A stretch of 64,000 nt of DNA from an uncultured Bacteroidales bacterium (lineage in GTDB: Bacteria; Bacteroidota; Bacteroidia; Bacteroidales; Bacteroidaceae): contig CACZBC010000019.1 in assembly GCA_902779315.1 (NCBI GenBank), positions 1 to 64,000 of the forward strand, given 5' to 3'. The position numbers and the translations under genes were made by a program. This document shows positions 32,434 to 40,076 of this stretch, piece after piece. The notes beneath the pieces were generated by a model. It made no database searches and was not told where the DNA came from. It worked only from the letters and a program-made list of their open reading frames with translations. The first letter of the stretch is position 1. Each line of letters opens with the position of its first letter.

Positions 32434-33578
32434 CAACACTCGAGTTCGAAGATATTCGCCCATACTTTGAAGAGGAGATACCTGCAGCGATGCAGCGCAT
32501 AGCCTGTAGCGAAGAGTTTCCTCTGCTTGCCTCATACGTCTTCCCCGACCGCACAACTGAGGAGGTTCGGCAGGAAGTGATGGGCTACAAGACTATCCGC
32601 GAGTTCCAACTCGGCGTGATGTATCATGCCAATAAGCAGATTCTCAGAAGAAGTTCGACTGGTCTCACCTATTCAGGCATCGAGCGTCTTTCGCCAGAGA
32701 ATAACTATCTTTTCGTCTCCAACCATCGCGACATCATGCTCGATGCATCGTTGATGCAGAACATTTTGACAGATAACGGGTTCGACACATGCTATATAAC
32801 CTTTGGAGAAAACCTGATGCGAGGGCAGTTAGTCATCGATGTGGGAAAGAGCAATAAGATGTTCAAAGTGGCTCGACCTGGGGCAAATGCGCGTGAGTTC
32901 TACAGGAACTCGCTCATCCTCTCGCAGTACATCCGCCACGTCATTACGGAGGAACACCAATCCATCTGGATTGCACAACGCAACGGACGCACTAAAAATG
33001 GCATAGACCGCACGGACCAAGGCATTATTAAAATGTCCGGAATGTCGAAGACGAAAGACCGCGTAGCGTCACTCGCCGAGTTAAACATAGTGCCGGTTGC
33101 TATCTCGTATGAATGGGAGTCGTGCGACATACTCAAGGCAATCGAGCTGCACGAACGAAGAAAAGGTCCCTACACAAAGCGACCAGGCGAGGACCTGAAC
33201 AGTATCCTTACAGGAATCACGCAACAGAAAGGACGCATACATCTCTCCTTCTGCGAACCTATTACCGCCACGCTTCTGCAAGAGTTACCAAACGGCACCG
33301 CAAACGAGTTCCACAAACAAGTGGCGAGACTGCTCGACCAGCGTATCTGCTCGGCTTATCACCTCTTTCCCAACAACTTTGTTGCCCATGACCTCTTGCT
33401 CGAGAACAATGCCTATCGGCAGATGTACACAGAGGAAGAGAAGGAAGCTTTCGTCAGACACATCTCAAAGCTGAACCATTACAAAGAAAAATATGACTTC
33501 CAAGTTCTGAGGGAAATCTTCCTCGGCATTTACGCGAACCCTATTGACAGCAAAAGTTTGTTCAACCATGATACTTAA
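32430..33578 (+). CDS. Lysophospholipid-type acyltransferase
   Basis: 382 residues of the LPLAT superfamily in the form found in Bacteroidota, with SNHRDIMLDASL (about 95-106) as catalytic His-Asp motif and QRNGRTKNGIDRTDQGIIKM as acceptor-phosphate segment. It is cytoplasmic or membrane-peripheral. This is the third acyltransferase activity in the cluster besides the LpxL-like and GT2-fused ones. The start overlaps the esterase stop as ATGA and the end overlaps the exporter start by 11 bases. Confidence 0.8.
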   Translation: MTTLEFEDIRPYFEEEIPAAMQRIACSEEFPLLASYVFPDRTTEEVRQEVMGYKTIREFQLGVMYHANKQILRRSSTGLTYSGIERLSPENNYLFVSNHRDIMLDASLMQNILTDNGFDTCYITFGENLMRGQLVIDVGKSNKMFKVARPGANAREFYRNSLILSQYIRHVITEEHQSIWIAQRNGRTKNGIDRTDQGIIKMSGMSKTKDRVASLAELNIVPVAISYEWESCDILKAIELHERRKGPYTKRPGEDLNSILTGITQQKGRIHLSFCEPITATLLQELPNGTANEFHKQVARLLDQRICSAYHLFPNNFVAHDLLLENNAYRQMYTEEEKEAFVRHISKLNHYKEKYDFQVLREIFLGIYANPIDSKSLFNHDT

Positions 33579-36006
33579 GATATTTGACTTCCTCCGCAAA
33601 CATGCCACCATTCGATGGGCTTCGCTCCTTGTCATAACGATGGCTTTGCTAGCGTCCATCATGCGTCTTTCGTATAAGGAAGACATTCAGGACTTCCTTC
33701 CTTTCGGTGAAACAGACAGGGAGCGAATGGCTGTTTATCAGGACATATCGGGCATGAACCGACTCTTTGTTGTTTTCGAAAGCATGGGTAATGCCGAAGA
33801 AACGACAGAAGCGATAGATTGTTTCGTGAGTTCCGTTGAGGAGAGCGACACGGCAAATTGGTGCCAAGACCTGCAGGCTACATTCGACCTCGAAAGCCTT
33901 TCCGAAACGATGGACTTCGTTTACGCAAACGCGCCACTCTTCCTGTCAGAAGACGACTATAGGCGAATGGACAGTCTTCTCGCTTTGCCAAACTTCATGG
34001 ACGAGAAACTTGAGGACGACTTGAACGCCTTAATGCTTCCAACAGGCAGCCTTATAAGCGAGAACATCAGTCGCGACCCGCTTGGGTTCTTTACCCCGTT
34101 GATGGAAGAACTGCAGCAAACTCAAAGGCAGATGCACTTTGAGATATACGATGGCTACATCTTCACACCCGATATGACAAAGGCCATCGTGATGCTTTCA
34201 TCGCCTTTCGGCAGTAGCGAAACGAAGAAGAACGCCCAACTTATTACCCTGCTTGACAAATCCATCAAGAAGATGCAAGCAGATTTCCCTGAGGTAAAGG
34301 CACGCGTAATCGGTGGTCCGCAGGTTGCTGTGGGTAATGCAAAGCAGATTCTTCGCGACAGTATTTTGGCCGTTTCTTTGGCTGCGATACTCATCTTGGC
34401 ATTGTTGCTGTATGCTTTTCGCAGGTTCCGGGACATCGTGCTCATCGCCTTGTCCGTTCTTTGGGGCTGGCTCTTCGCTCTTGGAGGAATGGCTTTGGTG
34501 CACGACAGTGTCTCGATGATTGTTATCGGCATATCGAGCATTATTATCGGTATTGCAGTCAACTATCCGCTTCACCTTACCAGTCATGCGGGGCATCAAC
34601 CAGATATCCGTCAGGCCCTTCGTGAAATAACTACGCCTCTCCTAGTAGGCAATATCACGACAGTCGGGGCTTTCCTTGCCTTGGTGCCGCTTAAGTCGAT
34701 TGCTTTACGCGACCTCGGACTCTTCGCTTCCTTCCTGCTGGTTGGCACTATCCTCTTCGTGTTGGTTTACTTGCCACATCTTTTGAGGACAACAGACAAA
34801 GGACAACAGACAACAGACAAGGGAGACCTTTTGAGCCACCTTGCTTCCGTGCAGGTTGACAGGAAGCGATGGTTGGTCGTTTTGGTGGCTGTGATGACTC
34901 TAATCTTCGGTTACTTCAGTCTTTCTGTCAAGTTTGATTCCGATGTGTCGAACATCAACTACATGACTGCAGAGCAGAAAGAGGACATGGCTTACTTCCA
35001 AAAGTTCTTCGATGGGAATGGTTCGGAAGAGAATGTCGCGCTTTTCCTCCTTTCTTCTGCCAATGATTTCGATGGTGCGCTTGCTTGCTCGGAATCGAAA
35101 CAGGCTGTAATTGACTCACTTACAGAAGCAGGTCTGATTGCAAACCACCAAGGTGTAAATCGCTTTTTGCCTTCGCTGAAGGAACAAGAAATTCGCATTA
35201 ACCGATGGAACGAATGGCTTGGAAGTCATCCTGACCTCATTAGTATATTAAATGAGAAAGCGGCTAAGCATGGCTTCTCGGCAGAGGCTTTCTCCGATTT
35301 TGCCGACATTATCCAATCGAGACAAACAGCCAAATCCTTCGACGACTTCCTTCCCTTAACCTCCAAAGCCTTTGCTGGAAACGTTTCTCGAGCAGGCAAA
35401 AGGGGAAACGCCACGATAGTGGAAACCCTTTCTGTCAAGAAGAAAGACGTCGAACAGGTCAGGAAAGTCTTGCCTGAAGCCTTTGATATCGCCTCGCTTC
35501 ACTCGTCTGTAGCGGATGCCCTTTCGGGTGATTTCAACTATGTTGGTTGGGCATGTTCGCTCATAGTCTTTGTTTTTCTTTGGCTTTCCTTCCGTCGAAT
35601 CGAGTTGGCCATCATTTCGTTCATTCCGATGGCAATCAGTTGGATATGGATTTTGGGCATCATGTCTTTGCTTGGCATAAAGTTCAACATTGTCAACATC
35701 ATTCTTGCAACTTTCATCTTCGGACAAGGCGACGACTATACCATCTTTATGACTGAGGGCTGCATCTCAGAGTACATTCACAAGAAACCTATTCTCGCCC
35801 CCTACAAACGCAGCATAATCCTCTCCGCTTTAATCATGTTCATCGGAATCGGCACACTCATCTTTGCCAAACATCCTGCCCTGCATTCGTTGGCTGAGGT
35901 CACCATCATCGGCATGTTCTCTGTCGTACTGATGGCTTACCTCGTTCCGCCTTTGCTCTTCAGATGGATGATGAAGCGATTTCCACAACGATTTGAAAAA
36001 CTATAG
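33568..36006 (+). CDS. MMPL/RND-family exporter
   Basis: 812 residues with the RND layout: one N-terminal helix, a periplasmic loop of about 210 residues, five to six helices (about 265-405), a second N-terminal-type helix near 430, another periplasmic loop and a C-terminal set of helices (about 650-800). The pattern IIIGIAVNYPLHLTSHAG and FGQGDDYTIFMTEG marks helices that carry the proton relay in MMPL proteins. Such exporters belong to aryl polyene clusters and should move the lipidic product out of the inner membrane. Heptamers (34788-34822) encode TTDKGQQTTDKGD in the cytoplasmic linker between the two halves. Confidence 0.88.
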   Translation: MILKIFDFLRKHATIRWASLLVITMALLASIMRLSYKEDIQDFLPFGETDRERMAVYQDISGMNRLFVVFESMGNAEETTEAIDCFVSSVEESDTANWCQDLQATFDLESLSETMDFVYANAPLFLSEDDYRRMDSLLALPNFMDEKLEDDLNALMLPTGSLISENISRDPLGFFTPLMEELQQTQRQMHFEIYDGYIFTPDMTKAIVMLSSPFGSSETKKNAQLITLLDKSIKKMQADFPEVKARVIGGPQVAVGNAKQILRDSILAVSLAAILILALLLYAFRRFRDIVLIALSVLWGWLFALGGMALVHDSVSMIVIGISSIIIGIAVNYPLHLTSHAGHQPDIRQALREITTPLLVGNITTVGAFLALVPLKSIALRDLGLFASFLLVGTILFVLVYLPHLLRTTDKGQQTTDKGDLLSHLASVQVDRKRWLVVLVAVMTLIFGYFSLSVKFDSDVSNINYMTAEQKEDMAYFQKFFDGNGSEENVALFLLSSANDFDGALACSESKQAVIDSLTEAGLIANHQGVNRFLPSLKEQEIRINRWNEWLGSHPDLISILNEKAAKHGFSAEAFSDFADIIQSRQTAKSFDDFLPLTSKAFAGNVSRAGKRGNATIVETLSVKKKDVEQVRKVLPEAFDIASLHSSVADALSGDFNYVGWACSLIVFVFLWLSFRRIELAIISFIPMAISWIWILGIMSLLGIKFNIVNIILATFIFGQGDDYTIFMTEGCISEYIHKKPILAPYKRSIILSALIMFIGIGTLIFAKHPALHSLAEVTIIGMFSVVLMAYLVPPLLFRWMMKRFPQRFEKL
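34788..34822 (+). repeat. Heptanucleotide repeat GACAACA in the exporter linker
   Basis: GACAACA, GACAAAG, GACAACA, GACAACA, GACAAGG; the complement of the GTTGTCT family. It is translated in the cytosolic linker at about residues 407-418. Confidence 0.85.
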
Positions 36007-36009
36007 AAT

Positions 36010-36237
36010 ATGAAAGAACGAATCATTGAACTCCTGACAAACGCGCTTCCAATGGTTAACCTGGAATCGGACTTCCTTTTCAGCGAACTCGATTCTCTTG
36101 GCGTGACAACCATTCTGATGCTCCTCTCCGAAGAATACGGCATCACTCTGGAAGCGAAAGACGCAACCCCCAAGAACCTCAAAACCATCGACTCTATCGT
36201 CAGAATGGTGGAAGAGAAACTGGGAAGAAATGCCTAG
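36010..36237 (+). CDS. Acyl carrier protein 3 of the cluster
   Basis: 75 residues. The phosphopantetheine site is SELDSLGVTTIL (Ser29). It is acidic and has the helix II/III pattern of ACPs. It lies three bases after the exporter and just before array D, at the end of the second half of the cluster. Because it neighbours the AMP-ligase across the array, it may accept the aryl starter. Confidence 0.85.
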   Translation: MKERIIELLTNALPMVNLESDFLFSELDSLGVTTILMLLSEEYGITLEAKDATPKNLKTIDSIVRMVEEKLGRNA

Positions 36238-36240
36238 AGG

Positions 36241-36374
36241 AAAAACATAGCGTGCCACGATTGCAAACGTCACACTAGTAAATTGCAATCGTCACACTAG
36301 TAAATCGCAAACATCACACTAGTAAATCGCAATCGTCACACTAGTTAATTGCAAACATAGCGTGCCACGTTTTC
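36241..36374. repeat. 22-bp-period intergenic array D
   Basis: Six units starting at 36241, 36263, 36285, 36307, 36329 and 36351; inner units read GCAAACGTCACACTAG-TAAAT. First and last units both contain AACATAGCGTGCCACG, so the array is bracketed by identical ends. It separates ACP 3 from the AMP-ligase; no promoter box was found in the gap. Confidence 0.92.
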
Positions 36375-36425
36375 GAACGAGGGCAAGAGCATAAAACAGA
36401 AGGACATTATTAGGCAGGAAATGAA

Positions 36426-37751
36426 ATGTTGACTTTAGAGGAACATATAGAGCATTTTGCCAAGTTGACGCCAGACAAAGCAGCTGTCATCTGGGGCAAT
36501 GAAACCCTCTCCTACTCGTCTCTTTGGAAACGCATTCAGGAGAAAGCAAGCCTTTTGAAAGGGGAAGGACTCTCAGAAGGGAAGTCCCATGTCTTCATTT
36601 CCAAGCAAGATGCCGACTTCATCATAACCTATTGTGCCACACATCATTGCGGAGGAATTTGCGTCCCCCTCGAAATTTCTACCCCTAAAGAACGCCAGCA
36701 ACAAATTCACGAAGAAGTGAATGGCAAATGCTTAAATGGCGAATGCTCTGACATTCTGTATACTACAGGAACTACTGGCAAGGCAAAAGGGGTGATGATA
36801 TCGGCAAAAGCATGGAACGCGAATGCCGAAAACCTGATTGACAGGCTTGGCTTCACCCACGATTTGCTCTTCATCGTTTGTGGTCCGCTCAATCATCTTG
36901 GCAGCCTCTCAAAGATATATCCCACACTCATGAGTGGCGGTACATTATATATTATGGAGAGCCTGAAAGACCTCAACGCGTTCTTCTCAGTCTTCGAACT
37001 GCCTTTCACGAAGTTCGCGACTTTCCTTGTTCCATCGAGCATCAGGATGCTCCTGCAAGTTGCCTCAAAGAACTTGGCTGCTGTCGCCTCAAAAATTGAC
37101 TTCATCGAAACGGGAGCAGCTGCAATCTCACAAAGCGATATGGAGTCGCTCTGCAAGCTACTTCCCCACTCTCGCCTTTTCAACACCTACGCTTCGACTG
37201 AGACGGGTATCATTTGCAGCTACGAGTTCAGCAAGTACGGCTGCGAGCCAGGCCTCTTGGGAAAGCCGATGAAGCACTCCTCGGTTCGCATCAACGAAGA
37301 AGGCAGAGTGGTTTGTTCTGGCCAGACCATCATGACGGGTTATGTTGGCGCTCCAGAACTGACGGCTCAGGTCCTTAGAGGAGATGAAATCTATACCTCC
37401 GACATAGGCACTTTGGACAGTCAGGGAATGCTCCGCTTGCAGGGACGGCAGGATGATGTTATCAATGTGGGAGGCTACAAAGTGAACCCTTCGGAAGTGG
37501 AAGAAGCAGTAAGTTCGTTCCCACTCGTTGCCGACTGTATTTGCATTCCTGCCCGACATATCCTCCTCGGCACAGTCCCCAAGCTCCTTTATGTCCCCAA
37601 ACAAGGCAAAGAAGTTAAACCAAAAGACATAGCTGACTTCCTGAAAGAACGCCTCGAAAACTACAAAATACCCCTACTATACGAGTCTGTTGAAGCCATA
37701 AAGCACACCTACAACGGCAAACTCGACCGAAAAGCTTACCAAAAGAACTAA
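36426..37751 (+). CDS. AMP-dependent acyl/aryl-ACP ligase
   Basis: 441 residues, a short ANL-superfamily adenylating enzyme. Motifs: ILYTTGTTGKAKGVM (P-loop), YASTETG, YTSDIG (the D of A7) and GRQDDVINVGGYKVNP with the C-terminal catalytic Lys in NGKLDRKAYQ. In aryl polyene clusters such an enzyme activates the aromatic acid starter onto an ACP. Start at 36426; an ATG five bases upstream opens only a three-codon frame. It follows array D and is only four bases from the GH97 gene, so these two are probably transcribed together. Confidence 0.85.
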   Translation: MLTLEEHIEHFAKLTPDKAAVIWGNETLSYSSLWKRIQEKASLLKGEGLSEGKSHVFISKQDADFIITYCATHHCGGICVPLEISTPKERQQQIHEEVNGKCLNGECSDILYTTGTTGKAKGVMISAKAWNANAENLIDRLGFTHDLLFIVCGPLNHLGSLSKIYPTLMSGGTLYIMESLKDLNAFFSVFELPFTKFATFLVPSSIRMLLQVASKNLAAVASKIDFIETGAAAISQSDMESLCKLLPHSRLFNTYASTETGIICSYEFSKYGCEPGLLGKPMKHSSVRINEEGRVVCSGQTIMTGYVGAPELTAQVLRGDEIYTSDIGTLDSQGMLRLQGRQDDVINVGGYKVNPSEVEEAVSSFPLVADCICIPARHILLGTVPKLLYVPKQGKEVKPKDIADFLKERLENYKIPLLYESVEAIKHTYNGKLDRKAYQKN

Positions 37752-37755
37752 GAAT

Positions 37756-39813
37756 ATGTTAAAACGAAACCTTTTTAATGCGAAATGGGCACTTATGTCC
37801 ATGCTTCTTCTGCCTCTCTGCATGATGGCGAAGAAAGAGAGAATTCTGTCACCTGACGGTCTTACCTATCTCGATGTGAAACTCGAAGACGGCCGCCTCA
37901 CCTACTCTGCCGGCTATCGCCAACTCGTTAAAGCGAAGAAAAAGGGAGCCGTTCCAGACACACTCGACGTGCCGATGCTCCTCGACTCGCCCCTCGGCCT
38001 CTACACCAACGTAGCCGACCTGAGCAAAGACCTCACTTTCATTCAAGAGGTACAACCTGAAGGAGGAACGCATAAGCAGCAGTATCACTTGCGACAAGGC
38101 AAGCAAAGTGAGATAAGTTCCGAAGAGAATGGTCTCGTCCTCATGCTCACCAATCCTGAAGCAAAGAAGCGAAAACTGATGATGATGGTGGGTTTCCGCG
38201 TCTTCAACAATAACATCGCCTACAGTTACCGCATCATGCAAGGACAAGGAAGCCAGACCACAGCAATCGTTGTGACGGGCGAGGCCTCAGGCTTCCGTTT
38301 GCCAACAGATGCCACAGCCTTCATCTGTCCGCAGAGCGACCCGATGGTGGGATGGATGCAAACAAAGCCAAGTTACGAAGAAGGATACATCTGGGACGAA
38401 CCCATCACGAAACGCAGTCAGTACGGACACGGTTGGACCTTCCCTTGCCTCTTCCACGAGGGCGACAAAGGCTGGCTCCTGATAAGCGAAACAGGCGTTA
38501 GTAGTAACTATTGTGGAAGCCATCTCAGCGATGCCACACCTGACGGCCTTTTCACCATCGCCTTCCCCATGGAGGGAGAAAACAATGGCTTCGGCAGCAC
38601 GGGCGCTCAGTTGGGACTGGCCGACTGCAACATCTCTCCCTACGACTGGATGACACAATGGACGCCCTATCGCACCATTACCTTCGGCCCAACATTGAAG
38701 CCCATCGTGGAGACCACCATCACGTGGGACGTCGTGGAGCAGCTCTATGAGCCAAGCATTGACTATAAGGGCTCGCGCAACACTTGGTCGTGGATTATCT
38801 GGCAAGACGCGAGCATCAACTACGATGACCAAGTGAAGTTCATCGACCTCGCAGCATCACTCGGTTGGGAAGGCTGCCTCATCGATGGTGGCTGGTACGA
38901 GAATATCGGTCGAACAGGAATGGAGAAGCTCTTTGCCTACTGCAAGGAGAAAGGCGTACGGCCATGGGTGTGGTACAACAGTAATGGCGGATGGAACAAC
39001 GCCCCACAAAGTGCCCGCCAGTGCATGCACAACCCTGTCGTCCGCAAGAAGGAGATGAAGTGGCTACGCGATGGCGGTGTGGCTGGCATCAAGGTGGACT
39101 TCTTCGGAGGCGACAAGCAAGAGACCATGCGACTCTATGAAGCCATCCTCTCCGACGCTAACGACTTCGGCATTCAGGTCATCTTCCACGGCTGCACGAT
39201 GCCGCGAGGATGGGAGAAGATGTACCCCAACTATTGCAGCTCGGAAGCCGTATTGGCCAGCGAGAACTTATATTTCAGCCAAGGTTTCTGTGAAATGGAA
39301 GCACGCCACGCATGTCTGCATCCCTTTGTCCGCAATACAACCGGCTCGATGGAATATGGCGGAACAGTTCTTCAGAAGCGTCTCCACAAAGACCCAGACA
39401 AGGGCAATACGCGTCGTACCTCTGATGCCTTCGAACTTGCTACTGCTATCGTCTTCCAGTCAAGCGGACAGAACTTCGCCCTCACGCCTCGCAACCTCAC
39501 AGAGCAGCCGAAGTTCGAGATTGATTTCATGAAGCAGGTACCGACCACTTGGGATGAGACGCGCTTCATCGATGGCTATCCTGGGAAGTATGTTGTCCTG
39601 GCACGCAGACATGCAGGTCAATGGTACATTGCCGCTCTCAATGCCCAAAATGAACCGCTCAATTTGTCGCTCGACGTCAATGGGTATAATGTGAAGAACT
39701 TCATCACAGATGATGGAAACATAGCAAATACAGTATCACTGCCCTTGAAAGCAGATAAAAAGGGAAATGTGAAGTTGACCGTCCTACCTAACGGCGGAGC
39801 AGTTTTGTTCTGA
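37756..39813 (+). CDS. Glycoside hydrolase family 97
   Basis: 685 residues with a signal peptide (about 1-25). The N-terminal beta-sandwich (to about 290) precedes a TIM barrel with SWIIWQD, CLIDGGWYE, GVAGIKVDFFGGDKQ and a GWEKMYPNY segment. Asp448 in KVDF corresponds to the nucleophile position of the retaining, alpha-galactosidase-like GH97 subgroup, in contrast to the inverting SusB type; exact specificity cannot be read. Calcium-dependent activity in the periplasm is expected for the family. It sits four bases behind the AMP-ligase although the functions seem unrelated. Confidence 0.85.
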   Translation: MLKRNLFNAKWALMSMLLLPLCMMAKKERILSPDGLTYLDVKLEDGRLTYSAGYRQLVKAKKKGAVPDTLDVPMLLDSPLGLYTNVADLSKDLTFIQEVQPEGGTHKQQYHLRQGKQSEISSEENGLVLMLTNPEAKKRKLMMMVGFRVFNNNIAYSYRIMQGQGSQTTAIVVTGEASGFRLPTDATAFICPQSDPMVGWMQTKPSYEEGYIWDEPITKRSQYGHGWTFPCLFHEGDKGWLLISETGVSSNYCGSHLSDATPDGLFTIAFPMEGENNGFGSTGAQLGLADCNISPYDWMTQWTPYRTITFGPTLKPIVETTITWDVVEQLYEPSIDYKGSRNTWSWIIWQDASINYDDQVKFIDLAASLGWEGCLIDGGWYENIGRTGMEKLFAYCKEKGVRPWVWYNSNGGWNNAPQSARQCMHNPVVRKKEMKWLRDGGVAGIKVDFFGGDKQETMRLYEAILSDANDFGIQVIFHGCTMPRGWEKMYPNYCSSEAVLASENLYFSQGFCEMEARHACLHPFVRNTTGSMEYGGTVLQKRLHKDPDKGNTRRTSDAFELATAIVFQSSGQNFALTPRNLTEQPKFEIDFMKQVPTTWDETRFIDGYPGKYVVLARRHAGQWYIAALNAQNEPLNLSLDVNGYNVKNFITDDGNIANTVSLPLKADKKGNVKLTVLPNGGAVLF

Positions 39814-39837
39814 TCATCTTCCACGAGACAAAACAAA

Positions 39838-39872
39838 TAAGGCTGGCAACCAAAAGTTACCAGCCTATTTTG
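39838..39872. terminator. Bidirectional terminator, repeated at 47240
   Basis: AGGCTGGCAAC (39840-39850) pairs with GTTACCAGCCT (39856-39866) with one mismatch, then TATTTTG. The opposite strand also ends in a T-rich tract. It lies between GH97 and the minus-strand small ORF. Confidence 0.82.
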
Positions 39873-39909
39873 TTGTTGGATAACTGCGGTTGTCCTTCTA
39901 ACAGCAGTT

Positions 39910-40062
39910 TCAAATGCGTTCGCTTATATAGTTCTTCGTACTCAGTTCGTAACACAAAGCCTCCAATTCACGTAAAGACATGCTCTTCACGGAGTTCTCT
40001 ATCTTCCGTATCAGCTCTTCTCGTTGGACCTCTTCCGATTGTTCAAATCTTGTGTATGCCAT
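39910..40062 (-). CDS. Small 50-residue protein downstream of GH92
   Basis: Minus-strand ORF of 50 codons: starts MAYTRFEQSEEVQREELI and ends ELSTKNYISERI. It is highly charged and reads as two amphipathic helices. It starts 14 bases after the GH92 stop on the same strand and is followed by the bidirectional hairpin, so it is probably the last gene of that transcript. No membrane segment, signal peptide or known motif is seen. Codon content and position support a real gene, but homologues need to be checked. Confidence 0.5.
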   Translation of the reverse strand: MAYTRFEQSEEVQREELIRKIENSVKSMSLRELEALCYELSTKNYISERI

Positions 40063-40076
40063 ATCTTGTTTAATAC

